From: Rheum nobile
Lineage: Eukaryota; Streptophyta; Magnoliopsida; Caryophyllales; Polygonaceae
Length of the DNA: 64,000 nt
NCBI GenBank assembly: GCA_027886185.1
Contig: WOAB01000563.1
Location: 4,340,001 to 4,404,000, forward strand
Direction of reading: 5' to 3'
How positions within the stretch are numbered: the first letter of the stretch is position 1; each line of letters opens with the position of its first letter. Below the pieces are notes generated by a model, which made no database searches, was not told where the DNA came from, and was given only the letters and a program-made list of their open reading frames with translations. Shown here piece after piece: positions 31,670-42,794 of the stretch. The translations under genes and the position numbers were made by a program.

Positions 31670-32323
31670 TGTTGAAATCCGTTTCAACCCTTTGTGAAAA
31701 AGTTGGAGGTCAATACACCCCTAACCCGGATGTACTTGTTATTTGTTTGATTCTGGGGAGATTCTTCGGCCACCTCTTCCTTTTCTGACCTTCGCGCGAA
31801 GCTGGACTTGAGCTGCTGTGGAATTTGACCTCCTCCAGCCGATGCTTGGAAAGTGCTGCTTCGTTGCTAGGAATACTAGAGAATCCTTGTGATCTGTCTC
31901 GAGCTTCAACCCCTCTCTTCCTTGACTAGCTCCTGGATCCACCGAGAAGACTCCTCCTCCTTATCTGGACTTCTCTGCTGACCTGCAAATCCCGGAGAGA
32001 GCTTCTCCGGGAGAACACCCTCCGACGCCCAAGTCAGTGACGAGATCAATGGTTTTCAATCAACAGAAGATAGGGATGAAAAAGGAAGAGAAGTATGGAA
32101 GGTCGACCCAGTAGTTTCGTGCCTCATAATATCCCAGAATTCCCAAAAACCCAGAATAACAATGGAGCTTTTGACCTCTCTCTTTCTCTCTTTCTTGCCC
32201 GGAATCGCCCCCTTCTTGCTCAAAGATCTCAAGGGTATTTATAGGAATCAACATCCACTCTCAGACTGCCAAGTGTCGACTGCGGATTGAAGGAGATTTC
32301 TCAACTGGTCCCTTTCTCTGACA
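31670..32323 (-). repeat. C 3' LTR
   Basis: 31670-32044 matches 42795-43169 (TGTTGAAATCCGTTTC...GTCAGTGACGAG). Beyond that only this copy survives. A sense TATA (CTATAAATA) lies at 32236-32244. The outer end is uncertain: GACA at 32320-32323, followed by pyrimidines (sense PPT-like GGAGAGAGAGTG), is my best candidate. Confidence 0.7.
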
Positions 32324-33210
32324 CACTCTCTCTCCATAACAGAATTCTGGTGGCCTTGGTACTCTATGCGTAGGTGTTCTCTCGCGAGGAGGGGAATCTT
32401 CCTCCCACCGCCATCCCCCCAAGCTTTTCGCGAGGAGTGGGCGAAAGCATGGTTCTGTGGGTGGGATCTTATCAGAATTGTCTTCGCGTACATTTCCTTG
32501 TCTTTGGATGTTTGGTGGTGGTTCCTGGTCCCCTCGTCCCGCCTTTTCTATTCATGGGTTTGAATTTTGAATTTTCAGTGGAGACCTCTCTTGTCGCCAC
32601 GTGCCTCACCTGGGGTGTTTCCACGTGGCTTTTTCGAGTGCCCTTTCAACTGCTATGCCTTGTCGCAAACCTTTATAAACCGTCGTTTTCCAGTGTTCTT
32701 CTCACTTCGCTCAACCATCTATCGAATCGCTTTTCCATTTGAGGCTTCCAGTGGCCAACTCTTGTCAATCTCAGATTTTCGGCGGTTTCTACGCTTCGTC
32801 AGGTAATTCTCATTTCCTTCTTCTTCGTTCGTGCTTTCTTTCTTGCTTCTCCCCTTTCGGTCTGGGACTAACGAGGGGGGTATGGAGATTGTACTTATTT
32901 TGGGGGCGAAGGTCTCTCTTTTCCGGTCGCCGGGACCCAGATCCGACCTCATCCTCTCTCCGATGGTGGACCCGCGATTCTGAGGTACCTTCTGAGATTT
33001 CCTTTTTCTGGATTTTTAGGGTGTAGCCTTTCATTTCTCTTTTCTAGCTTTTCTAGGGTTTCTTTTCGGGGTAGGCTTTGTTCCCTTTTTCCATCGTTCT
33101 TCAGACGGTTTCTGTTTTTTCTTTCTGGGCCTAGTTCCTTTGACTGAGACTGACATCTTCCTTCTTTCTTTTCTTGCCAGGCTTGGGTCAGAATTTTTGC
33201 CAAAAGGGCG
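32324..33210 (+). promoter_or_regulatory. promoter and 5'-UTR intron of the antisense gene in C
   Basis: On the plus strand TATAAA lies at 32674-32679. A splice donor CAG|GTAATT follows at 32802/32803, and an acceptor TTCTTGCCAG ends at 33180, leaving 30 nt of leader before the ATG at 33211. The intron would be 378 nt and pyrimidine-rich. Predicted by eye. Confidence 0.6.
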
Positions 33211-35539
33211 ATGAATCATAAACACCAGGTCTTTTCATCCAGCGAAAAGAGTCAATATTCTTCGTCGGGGGGGTCCTCTGAGGCGACGGAGTTTGTTACT
33301 CCAGAAAAGCACTCGAAGAGACGCCTAGTTCTTCCCAAGGCTCGCTATAAAGCTAAACATGACCGCGCTCCAAGATACAATGCGGGGAGTCTCTGCGAAG
33401 AAGGACTTCGCGAGGAGACGTCACCTTTGTCTTCTGGTCGAAGTGAGCCCCATACTAACACCGCCCCTACCTCTTCGCCTTCGCTTACGTCGTCGGGAAG
33501 AGGCGAATTCTGGATTTTAAGGAGGCGCGTGAGGCGGCTACCAGTTTCGGACAGTTCTTTCTTCCGGGAGGATGACGATGATGAAACCGTGTTGGATTTC
33601 GAGCATTTGGTGAGCATTGTACAAGCATACCCATTTCCCGGCGGGTCTATTTTGGCTCTTCCAGAGGAGGGTTCGCGATCCCTTCACCACTTTCCGAATT
33701 TTATGGCGGTGTCTTTGCCGGCGTTGTTCGCTGGGTTCCGTGTGCCTCTTCACCCTCTCTTCAAGGAGGTTTTAAATGCTCAAGGCACTAGCCCCATTCA
33801 GTTGCATCCTAATTCTTGGAGGAATTTCTGTTGTCTTTTCCTCCATTGCCGCGAGCTGGGTGTCGAGCCCTCCCTCGAGGTTGTAAGGAATTTGATCTCT
33901 ACGCGGGACATTAGTAACGGCTATTGGTCCTGGAAGGTCGAGTATGCACAGCGGGTTATCAAGCCCACGAATCTGGGCACATGGAGGAATGAGTGGTTTC
34001 TGCTTAGAATTCTTGGCTCGTTTGGGGTTAACATTATTCCTGGGAGAGCTCTTCATTTCTCGTGTCTCGCTTTTGGTCCTGCTAAGAAGAGACAACAGGG
34101 CGAGAAGAAGGCTTTGATTATAAAGTTTGATCGTACCTCGAGTTATGAGTATGGTCAACTGATGACGGTGGAAAAACTCGAGGAGTTGGGCTTGAGTTTT
34201 TTTCACCCTTGCGGGGGTGAGCTGACTAGTTAATTTTTGAGGTCTTTCGCTTCCGCGGGCTGGGCTCCATAATGCTCGTGGAGACACGTGCCAATAAGTG
34301 TCTTGTTTCTCCCTTTTGACTAGACTCTCTTGCTAAAGCCGTTTTCTTCATTCTTTTCAGATTCTTCTTCAACTATGCAATTTGACTACATGGATGGTCT
34401 TGAGGATTTGGAGAAGGGGCTTGTTTTGGATGACCTGGGTCACGATGAAGACCATCAAGGTCCTTCTGCTGCATCGGGCGGGGCAGGGGTTTTTCAGAAT
34501 TACGCGGAAGAAATCGAGGGCGATGTTGGCGATGCGGTGGGCGCTCTATCTCAAGGGGGAAAAACTTCTGTTATTGAGTTGAGGGAAAGCCCCGAGCTTC
34601 CTCTGGTTAATCTGAAGAAGAAGTCCTATCGTGTTAAGAAGTCGAGGCACCGAGTCGAAGATCAGTCTAGCCCCGCGGGGTCTACAACCCACCACTTGGA
34701 GACCGTGAGTGATCTTTCTTTTTCGTGTAGGCGTACATAGGCCATAGCCCCATACTGACTTTTCCTTTTTTCTTGCACAGGCCCTGAAGGGATGTCGTGA
34801 AGCTTTGAGTGCTCTAGGGAAGGTGACATCCCATACTGCTGACACAGATTCACTTCGCGAGCAGGTCTCGCGGGTAACAATGGAGCTGAGCCATATGAAG
34901 ACAGAGAGGGATGCCGCCTTGTCTGAAATCTCATCGCTGCGGACAGAGGTTGAGGAACTTCGCGGGCTCAAAACTCTTCCGGTGAGGTGTTCAGAGTTGG
35001 AGGAGAGAGTGGTGGCCTTGACTGAGGACTGCAAGAAGGCCAAAGAGGAAGGAAGACAAGAGGGCGTGGATGAGTACGTATCAGGCTTTTGCATGAAGGC
35101 CCGACATATGTACTACGCTGCTGGGGATTTCTTTTATGGCTTAAAGGTTGGTGCTAAGCAAGTGATCGACTACTACAAGCTCCAGCCAATACGCCTTGAT
35201 CCATGCAACTCTGCGGGGGTAGAGTACAAACCAAGAGCTCCTTATAGGATCCCAGCGATAGGAGATGTGAAGGAATATCATGACGGGGTCTTGGAGGCTT
35301 GGGGCGTGACAACTTTGAAGGATGAAGATCCCTTTGCGAGGAAGACATCTTCTGCTGCCACGTCCATCGGGGTCAAGCACTCGCGAGAGGATTCCCCACG
35401 TGGAGATGTTTCAAGTGCCGATGTTTTTAAGATACCCTGTTCTCTTTTGGGGCTATCTCAGTTTATTCTCGCGAACATTTGCATGACGAATGCTTTGATT
35501 GTACTAATGCTTGGGGATTTTTTCTTTTTGCTTTCGTAG
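33211..35539 (+). CDS. antisense three-exon gene of Tat element C (gypsy-type transposon domain plus coiled coil)
   Basis: Exons 33211-34216, 34361-34704 and 34781-35539 join in frame (phase 1, then phase 0) into about 702 codons with no stop. Splice sites: G|GTGAGC...TTTTCAG|ATT and ACC|GTGAGT...TTGCACAG|GCC. The N-terminal 100 residues are Ser/basic-rich. Residues about 115-320 match the plant domain called putative gypsy type transposon (PF04195; recalled, motifs such as LHPNSWRNF and CRELGVEP). The second half is acidic then coiled coil (LREQVSRVTMELSHMKTERD). It runs opposite to C pol. Tat elements are known to carry extra ORFs, sometimes antisense, between pol and the 3' LTR. The C-terminal 40 residues are hydrophobic and may be read past a missed splice site. 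Molecular function unknown. Confidence 0.72.
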
Positions 35540-35994
35540 TTTCGCGGGCATTTTCTGTTCGCGGTTGACCTTTTGTGATTTGGTTTTAAATGTGGCTTAG
35601 ATTTTGTTGGTGGCCTCGATAATTGTTTCTTCCGAGCCTTTTCTTCTCTCATTACTTCTTGCTTTAATGATGCTTAGTCATTTCAGTCTAATCACAGCGC
35701 GGTTCTTGATGGTTTCTCTTTTATCAGAGGGGGGAGGGAAAGAGAGAGAAAGAAGGGGGTAGTCTTTAGAGGTAGTTATTGCCTTGGGTGGTTTCTTTCT
35801 TGACAGGAGAGAGAGAAGTAGTCAAACGGTTTTTCTTTTGGGGGTGGGGGGGGGGGGGGGGGGGGGGGTAGTAGCTGCCTTTTAAAACTGTTTTTTGCTC
35901 TTCTATAAATACCCTGCCTCCCCTACTCTTCTTTTTTTCATCTTCTTTGCTCTGTTTTTCTTTGTGTTCCCTCCTCTTCCGACTTTCGACAACC
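35540..35994 (+). other. C spacer with G tract and second plus-strand promoter
   Basis: Holds a G5-T-G23 run (35840-35868) and TATAAAT at 35904-35910, about 85 nt upstream of the next ATG. No coding domain. Confidence 0.6.
35840..35868 (+). repeat. poly-G tract (G5 T G23)
   Basis: A near-pure guanine run on the plus strand, able to form G-quadruplexes. Its length is likely unreliable in assembly. Confidence 0.85.
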
Positions 35995-36366
35995 ATGGTT
36001 AGGCTGATTTTGACTGCTCATTTTGATGGGCGAATCGTATGCCAGCGTGGTGACCGCCGACTGTCCTCCGTCCACCGCTATGACGGTGGTTGGTTGTGGA
36101 CAATGGACATGGGCACCGTGGGAGAATCGGTTGGGGAGTTCGACCTGCAGGTTTTGCTTGCTCATCTCTTCCCGGATGCTGTTCGTTTGGGTGTGGGACG
36201 TTTGTTTTACTTCCCTCGGCCCCTGGATAGGGGATGCCGCCTTCGTGAGGTCCGAACCAATTACGATACTGCTCGTCTGGGTCGAGAGGGACCAGTTCAT
36301 ATCTATGTGCATGGGCCACCTCCTCCAGCCTTTCCTCTCCACAGTCTTCGCGCGGCTGGTCTTTAG
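35995..36366 (+). CDS. small plus-strand ORF of element C (123 aa)
   Basis: ATG in good context (CAACCATGG) after a TATA box. The protein starts MVRLILTAHFDGRIVCQRGD and ends SLRAAGL. A strand-rich layout with YDGGW, a LXXLL-like segment, a FYFPRPLDRG stretch and GPVHIYVHGP recalls the PB1-like N-terminal domain of plant Mutator-type transposases (weak, by memory). It is antisense to C pol like its neighbour upstream and is open despite the decay of pol. It could be an independent gene, or an exon of a longer RNA. Function unknown. Confidence 0.5.
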   Translation: MVRLILTAHFDGRIVCQRGDRRLSSVHRYDGGWLWTMDMGTVGESVGEFDLQVLLAHLFPDAVRLGVGRLFYFPRPLDRGCRLREVRTNYDTARLGREGPVHIYVHGPPPPAFPLHSLRAAGL

Positions 36367-36589
36367 AGCCTGTTTTTTGCTTTTTCTTTTGCCTTGTGAT
36401 CCCCCTTCTTTCCCCCCATGCTTTTTTTTAGTCTAGCAGACTAAAAGAAGGATAGGAAGGGGGTTGTAGAGGGTGATTTGCTTTCTAGTTTTCTTTTTGG
36501 ATGTTGCACCCTTTAAAGGGGGAGACTGTAATGTGAACTTGCGCTGTGTAATCTTTTGGGCAATATGGGTCCGCTAGGAGGGTGTAATG

Positions 36590-36672
36590 AAGGAGACAAT
36601 CCTTAGTATTTTGTAATGAAGGAGATAATCCTTTGTATTTTGTAATGAAGGAGACAATCCTTTGTAATTACA
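36590..36672 (+). repeat. about 31-bp tandem repeat, three copies
   Basis: TGTAATGAAGGAGACAATCC with T-rich tails, three times with single-base differences. It lies just past the small ORF, possibly in its 3' UTR. Confidence 0.85.
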
Positions 36673-36894
36673 AGATCTTTTTTGAAGCTTAAAATGAAAA
36701 ACAGTTGTGACACTTTTGCTCTCTGTCCGGTCTCAGAATTGCTCATGTGCTTTGCTTTAACTTGATTTGGTCCTGTTTCAAGTTTATTTCTCTTGTAAGG
36801 AGCTTGTTCGAAATGATAAATAGTATGATTCGAATCATATTGCATTTAGATACCTTATCGCTACTTTGTTTCTTGCTTGCGATAACGGCCTGTG

Positions 36895-37200
36895 GGTGTT
36901 GCTATGCGTACTGGCTGGCTTACAACCAGTACCGTCTGGTGTTGCTACGCGTACTGGTCGGCTTCATCGAGCCAACACCGTGAGGTATTGCTATGCGCAC
37001 TGGCTTACCCTTGCCAAGCCAGTGCCGTCTGGGTATTGCTATGCGCGTTGGCTAATCCTTGCCAAGCCAGTGCCGTCTGGGTGTTGCTACGCGCTGGCTA
37101 ATCCTTGCCAAGCCAGCGCCGTCTGGGTATTGCTACGCGCGCTGGCTAATCCTTGCCAAGCCAGCGCCGTCTGGGTATTGCTACGCATATCGGCTCGGTG
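36895..37200 (+). repeat. about 48-bp minisatellite in C, five to six copies
   Basis: Each unit has GGGTATTGCTACGCGC, a GGCTAATCCTTGCCAAGCCA half and GCGCCGTCT. Units near the left end are more diverged. Each contains an inverted pair GGCT...AGCC. Tandem repeats between pol and the 3' LTR are common in Tat/Ogre elements. Confidence 0.88.
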
Positions 37201-37504
37201 TGGCTGAGTCCAATACCATTTTTTATTGCTTTGCCATTTTCCTGAAATTCAAATGAAGCGGTGACTTTAGTTTTGACTTGCTTGCTTTATTATTGGGCGG
37301 CTCGTGTATATTTGAGCATAGTATTTCGCGTGAGGTACCTCGCCATTTTTCTTTATTCCGCCCCCATGCTTTTTGCTTTTTAGTTGCTTGAGTTGCGGTG
37401 TTGCTTCCTGTATGATTTAGTGCTTTTAGTTTCACGATTTAGAGTGGGGGGTCCGAGTGGAGCCAATTTCAAGGTTAGGGTCATACCTGGGGCGTGCCTT
37501 TCTT

Positions 37505-38803
37505 CACGGATAGTATTTGCGGAGCCTCATTATGTTCTACGAGTTTGGGACTATGTTTCCCGTATGGTCTTTGAGGCGATAGGCTCATGGAGCTACTTCG
37601 TGGGCTATTATGTAAGGGCCTTCCCATCCTGGGTCGAGCTTTCCTCCCTCCGTTTTCCTAAGCACCAAATCGTCTTTAACGAGGCTCCGTCGTTTTACTT
37701 TCTTGCTGTAGTAGGTGGCTATGCGACGCTTGTACTCACTTTCACGTATGGCAGCCATTTCTTGTATTTCTTCGACTAGTTGCAGCTCTAGCTGCAACTT
37801 CTCGGAGTTGCTCTCTTCATTGTAATCCAGAAGTCTCTCACTGGGGAAAATATGTTCCACTGGGATTATGGCCTCAAACCCATAGGTTAACGCAAAGGGT
37901 GTCTCTCCAGTTCCCCTCTTGGATGTGGTTCTGTTGGCCCAGAGTACTAGTGGAAGAATTTTTGCCCATCTCCCTTGCGCTCGTGTGAGCCTTCTTTTGA
38001 GATCAAAGAGAATCCTCTGGTTCGCGTTCTCTACCTGGCCATTGCACTGGGGATGAGACACCGACGCGAAGTGCAACCTGATGCCCAAGCCTTCATAGAA
38101 ATCAACCAGCTTCTTAGTATTGAATTGTGGGCCTCTGTCGGTGATGATGCTTTGCGGGAGCCCAAAAAGGCAGATGATATTTTGCCATATGAACCTGCCC
38201 TACAGTTGTTGCAGCAAGTGGCACGGCCTCAACCCACTTGGTGAAGCAATCAATCGCCACTAGTATGAACTGTAACTGTCCCGGGGCCCGCGAGAATGGC
38301 CCAAGCAGATCCATCCCCCATTTCGCGAAAGGGAAAGGAGCACTGATAGCCTGCATTTCGACACTGAGCCTGTGCGAGGCAGGCGCATGTCTCTGGCATG
38401 AGTCGCAGGTTTGAGCTATGCGGAGAGCGTCTCCTTTCATCGTAGGCCAGAAATATCCCGCGCGTAATGCTTTGTAGACCAGGGATCTCCATCCCGCATG
38501 GCCGCCGCATAATCCCCCGTGTATTTCAACCATTAACTCTTTCCCTTCCTTAGTAGAGATACATTTTAAGCCTGCCGCCATGTAGCCCCGTTTGTACAAC
38601 ACCCTATTTTTCACGTAAAAGCGACTGGCTCTCATTTGCAACTTTCTCCTCTCTTGCGCGTTTTCAGGCGTGGCGCCCGACATAATGTATTGGCAGATAG
38701 GAGCCCTCCAATCATCCTTGTCTTCTTCGGAATCGATCATCATCAGATCTATATTAATGGCCCGGGTTGCCTTGGAGTCTACCCAAACCCGGCCTTTCTG
38801 CAT
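37505..38803 (-). pseudogene. C integrase, frameshifted
   Basis: The first piece (38803-38114) has the zinc-binding HHCC (HGGLCGGHAG ... CDSCQRH) and the first Asp of the core (WGMDLLGPF). It shifts frame near 38150. The second piece (38088 on) has SHPQCNGQVENANQR with the catalytic Glu, the ILPLVLWANRTT segment and a C-terminal domain (VLRKTEGGKLDPGWEGPYII). TGA and TAG codons follow in the last 30 codons (RLRKYY end). The middle Asp region lies at the frameshift. Integrase would insert the cDNA; this copy cannot. Confidence 0.87.
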
Positions 38804-39116
38804 TCTGGTTCTTGACCCTAGTTTTGCCAGCTCATCTGCTCTGGTGTTTTCTCTTCGCGGGACGGCCTGAATCTCGAAGCCATCGAAAGCGTTGACGAGC
38901 GTTCTTACTCTGGAATGGTACGCGGGTAGGTTTCCAGTCCTGACTTCATATTCCCCCCTGTACTTGCTTTACCACTATTTCCGAATCACTATAGCATATT
39001 ACCCTACACGCGCCATTGGATAGGGCTAAGTCCAACCCCGCAAGGAGTGCTTCGTACTCAGCCTCGTTGTTCGTTGTCTTGAAATCTAGACACAGCGCAT
39101 ATTCGAACTGATCTCC
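38804..39116 (-). pseudogene. C second RNase H (archaeal-type), 3' part after a stop
   Basis: Continues the RT-RNase H frame after a TGA at 39117-39119: GDQFEYALCLDF, TTNNEAEYEALLAGLDLA and YSDSEIVVKQ, with AEYEALLAGL typical of the additional RNase H of Tat elements. It leads into the linker before integrase. Confidence 0.8.
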
Positions 39117-40352
39117 TCAGGGCGAGGTGAGAGTGATTCCAGCCCCATTCTCTTCTTCATTTGCAGCCCCATCGACGAAGAGGATCCACAGGTCCTTTTC
39201 CGTCATTTCTTCGTTGTTTGCTTCGCGGAAACTGGTTTCCACAAGGAAGTCAGCGAGAGACTGCGATTTGATCGCTGGGCGTGGCCTGTACTCTATATCA
39301 AACTCCGATAGCTCAACTATCCACTTGGTCAACCTCCCGGACATGGTTGGCCTGCCGAACATGCTTCGCAACGGAAGATCAGACAGGATCTGGATTGGAT
39401 GTGCTTGGAAATAAGGTCGCAACTTCCTGGCAGCTGAAATTAGTGCTAGAGCAACTTTCTCCATGGGTGGATACCTGGTTTCTGCCGGCCCTAATTCCTT
39501 GATTACGAAGTACATTGGTTTCTCCTGCTCGCGTACCAGAATGGCACTGACTGCTCTTGATCCCGTGGCTAAGTACAACTGTAGTTCTTCTCTTGGAGTG
39601 GGCGAGGCTAAAGTAGGAAGGCTTACCAGGTGTGTTTTTAACTCCGTAAATGCAGACTCGCACTCAAGTGTCCATTGGAAGTCTCGGGGGTTTCTCAGAA
39701 TGGAGAAAAACGGGAGGCTACGCTCCGCGAGCCTTGAACAGAAGCGCCCCAGATAGTTGATCGATCCCACAAACCTCTGAACTTCTTTGACACTCCGGGG
39801 TGGTGTCATTTGTAGCACGACTTCAACTTTATCAGGGTTTACATCTATCCCACGCGAGCTGATGAGGAATCCTAGGAATCTTCTTGCCTTGACTCCGAAG
39901 ACGCACTTCTCCGGGTTGAGGTTCATCCCGTGCTTTCGTAGTGTGGCGAACACTTCGCTAAGATCTTCTACGTGATTAGCTTCCTTCCTGCTTTTCACTA
40001 CGATATCGTCCACATAGGCTTCCACGGAGGAGCCAATCTGTCCTCGGAATATTAGGTCGACTAGCCTCTGAAAAGTAGCCCCAACGTTTTTTAGCCCAAA
40101 AGGCATCACTGTGTAACAGAATGTTCCGCGCTCCGTGATAAAGGCGGTTTTTTCCTCATCCGCGGGGTTCATCTTGACTTGATTGTATCCAGAGTATGCA
40201 TCGAGGAAGCTCAAGGCTTCATGCCCTGCCGTTGAGTCTACCAATTGGTCGATTGAGGGTAGGGGATAGCAGTCCTTCGGACAAGCCTTGTTCAGATCTG
40301 TGAAGTCTACGCACATCCTCCACTTGCCGTTGGCTTTTTTCACCATAACCAC
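39117..40352 (-). pseudogene. C reverse transcriptase, RNase H and start of second RNase H
   Basis: A 411-codon open stretch. RT: VKKANGKWRMCVDFTDLNKA, FLDAYSGYNQVKM, MPFGLKNVGATFQRL and the catalytic YVDDIVVKS. Connection/RNase H: INYLGRFCSRLAERSLPFF, LYLATGSRAVSAILVRE and PMEKVALALISAARKLRPYF. It ends in LWILFVDGAANEEENGAGI, the start of the archaeal-type RNase H, where a TGA cuts it. The true frame probably begins upstream of 40352 in the gag-pol polyprotein (TAG near 40431). The Asp box is intact, unlike in F. Confidence 0.9.
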
Positions 40353-40430
40353 ATTCGCGAGCCATTGTGGATATTTTACTTCGCGAATAAACCCAGCCTT
40401 CAGTAGTTTCTCGACTTCTTCCCTGGCCCC

Positions 40431-42733
40431 CTAGGCTCTATCTCCAGCCTGTTTCCTCTTCTTCTGTCTTTTCGGCTTAACTTTTGGGTTGGTGTTGAGC
40501 GAATGGGTCATGAGAGATACTGGGATTCCTTTTAGGTCTTTAGGGGTCCATGCAAACACATCTCGCGAACGCTTTAGTAATTCTCTGATTCCTTCTTGTG
40601 TGCTACCGCTCAAGGCTTGCCCTATGTACAATTTTTCTTCTTTACGGGCAAATAGAGAAATAGGCAGCTTTTCTCCCTCTGATACTGTGGTTTCTATTCT
40701 GCTCCTGACTTCTAGCTCTGCTTCTTCTTCCTGCTTTTGCAACGTGGGTTGATCAGGCTCGCTTCTTAGAGCTAGCACCGATAGGCTTTTACCACTGAGT
40801 GCTGCCAGATAACAAGTACGGCTCTCTGCGTGTTGACCCTTGGCGATGCCAATTCCCGCCCGCATCGGAAACTTCAAAGCGAAGTGGTAGATGGACACTG
40901 CGGCATGAAACTTGCAGAGCGAAATCCTTCCCAGAATAGCATTGTATGCAGAGGGTGATTGAAGCACTAAGAACTCCACCTTTTCGGATCTCCGCAGGCC
41001 TCCTTCTTCCCTTAGGATCAAGTCGAGGGTTATTACCCCGATAGGCTTCACTTGCTCCCCGGCGAAGCCAACCAAGGTGCAATCCGTAGGTGCTAAACTT
41101 GCTGGATCTAAGCCCATCCTCTGGAACGCTTCCCAGTGCAATATGTCGGCCGAACTCCCAGTGTCCACCATCACCCTTTTGATTATTTTTGTGCCCATTT
41201 GCACGTGAAGCACAAGGGGGTCGGTGCTCAGAATGCAGGACTCTGCTAGGTCTTCTGAGCTGAACGTCATTTTGTGTTCTTGCCGCGAAGGGTTCGAGAT
41301 GCTCATAACGGGTCTTCCGATTGGTAACGGAGCATTGGCTATCCTTCTCATTTCTCTCTTACTAGGACCCTTAGGCTCGTGCCCCCCAGAGATGGTTCCC
41401 ACCTGTCCGTCAGGGCGGGGAAAATTCTGTTCGAGTAGCGGGTAGGGCGAGGGGTGCCTAGGTGTTTGCCTCGGTGGTGCTGGCCCTGACCTTGACGTGG
41501 CCCTTCCTCGCGGAGGCCCGCGCCTCTGACATTCTCGCTCGTCGTGTGCCGTAGATTGATGGTAAACGCAGAACTTCCTTCCTGGCCGAGTGTGAGGGGA
41601 CGACAAACTGGTCTGTGAGGGGGGTGGTCTCGGTGGGTGGGTTGCAGCCCTCTCCTGGCTATTCATTTCCACCGCAACCAGGGACTTATCGGGGGCTTTT
41701 CCCCGCTCGCTTGCTTGATGCCGGCGTGGCTCCCATGCTGCAGTGTCCCTCCTAGCAAACTCATTTCTTCTACCACCGCTCGCGGGTGGGACAGATACAG
41801 TAGTGCTTCCGCGTGCCAACTCTTCTGCCATTATATGTTGGTTGGCTTTCTCCAACAGTTTGGTGTATGAGGCGGGTGGCTTCTTGCAAACACTGAGTTT
41901 AAAAGGCCCATTCTTGAGTCCCTGGATAAACGCCATACGTGCTATATTTTCATCAAAATCGTGGGCCTGGACCGCCTCTGTTGTGAATCTTTTGACGAAA
42001 GAAGCGAGAGATTCCCCTTTGCGTTGCCTGACGTTCAGAACCTCCTGCATACTGAGCTTCCTTTTTTGGGAGCACCCAAAGTGGGCCATAAAAGAGTCCG
42101 TGAGCTGTTGAAATCCTCCTACGCTCTTCGCGGGTAGGCTTATAATCCACGTTAAGGCGGCCCCTGCCAGGGTGTTGGAGAAGCACTTGCACATAGTAGC
42201 TTCATCTGCTTTGCTGCGAGCATCAGGTATTGATACCTAGACAGGTGGTCTCTGGGATCCTCTTCCCCGGTATACTCCTTAAATGTGGGAATCTTGAAGT
42301 CCGCGGGTGAAGGTGCTAGGAGGATGTGGTCCGCGAACGCAGTAGACCTAAATAATGCCAGTGGTACTTTTGGCGCTGCATACCTTGGGTAATGTTGAGG
42401 TTCGTATTCTGGGTGCCGTTCCCTGTGCGTTTCCCCCCATGGCGAATACTGCAGGCTTTCGTGAGCGATGGAGGCATGGTCTCCCTGGTAGTGCTCCCCA
42501 TACCCCTCGTGAGGATCTAGTGGGATATATGGTTCTGGGTAAAATCGCGCTGTTCGATGATGCGGTGGTGCTGCTTCTGGTACAGGGAGTTCCTGGCTGG
42601 TTTTCTGCCACTTCCGGAATAGACGAAACGGTTCCCATTCTTCGTCGTTTACTAACACTTCTCGCGTGTTGTCGGGTGACGTTCCTTGTCGCGAAGACAT
42701 TTCTCTTTCAGTCATCGATGGGCCTCTGTTCAT
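40431..42733 (-). pseudogene. C gag-protease, one frameshift
   Basis: The N-terminal part (42733-about 42205) has EEWEPFRLFRKW, PSPADFKIPTFKEYTGEEDP and RYQYLMLAA. A one-base shift near 42205 moves to the next frame, MCKCFSNTLAGAALTWIISLP, continuing the gag core. A CX2HX4HX4C knuckle follows (CVYHQSTAHDEREC), a Pro/Arg-rich linker, then retropepsin with MVDTGSSADILHW and AYNAILGRISL. The tail leads to RT (SRDVFAWTPKDLKGIP) and stops at a TAG. Tat-type gag-protease; forms and matures particles. Confidence 0.88.
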
Positions 42734-42775
42734 GGTTGCCGTACTTGTTCGTGCCGAGTTTAGTTGTGCGAGGAA

Positions 42776-42793
42776 TCCCCACGGTCGGTGCCA
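42776..42793 (-). promoter_or_regulatory. primer binding site of C (tRNA-Lys-like)
   Basis: Sense TGGCACCGACCGTGGGGA, one base inside the LTR. Against recalled plant tRNA-Lys (TGGCGCCCACCGTGGGGC) 15 of 18 match. D and I carry better versions of the same site. Confidence 0.65.
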
Positions 42794-42794
42794 G

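Noticed and set aside
32366..33026. Several plus frames at 32.4-33.0 kb as separate genes
   Set aside because: They lie in the putative promoter, 5' UTR and first intron of the C antisense gene; no domain.
37384..37779. 131-codon plus frame near 37.4 kb as a gene
   Set aside because: It is antisense to C integrase, which has clear domain matches; no domain of its own.
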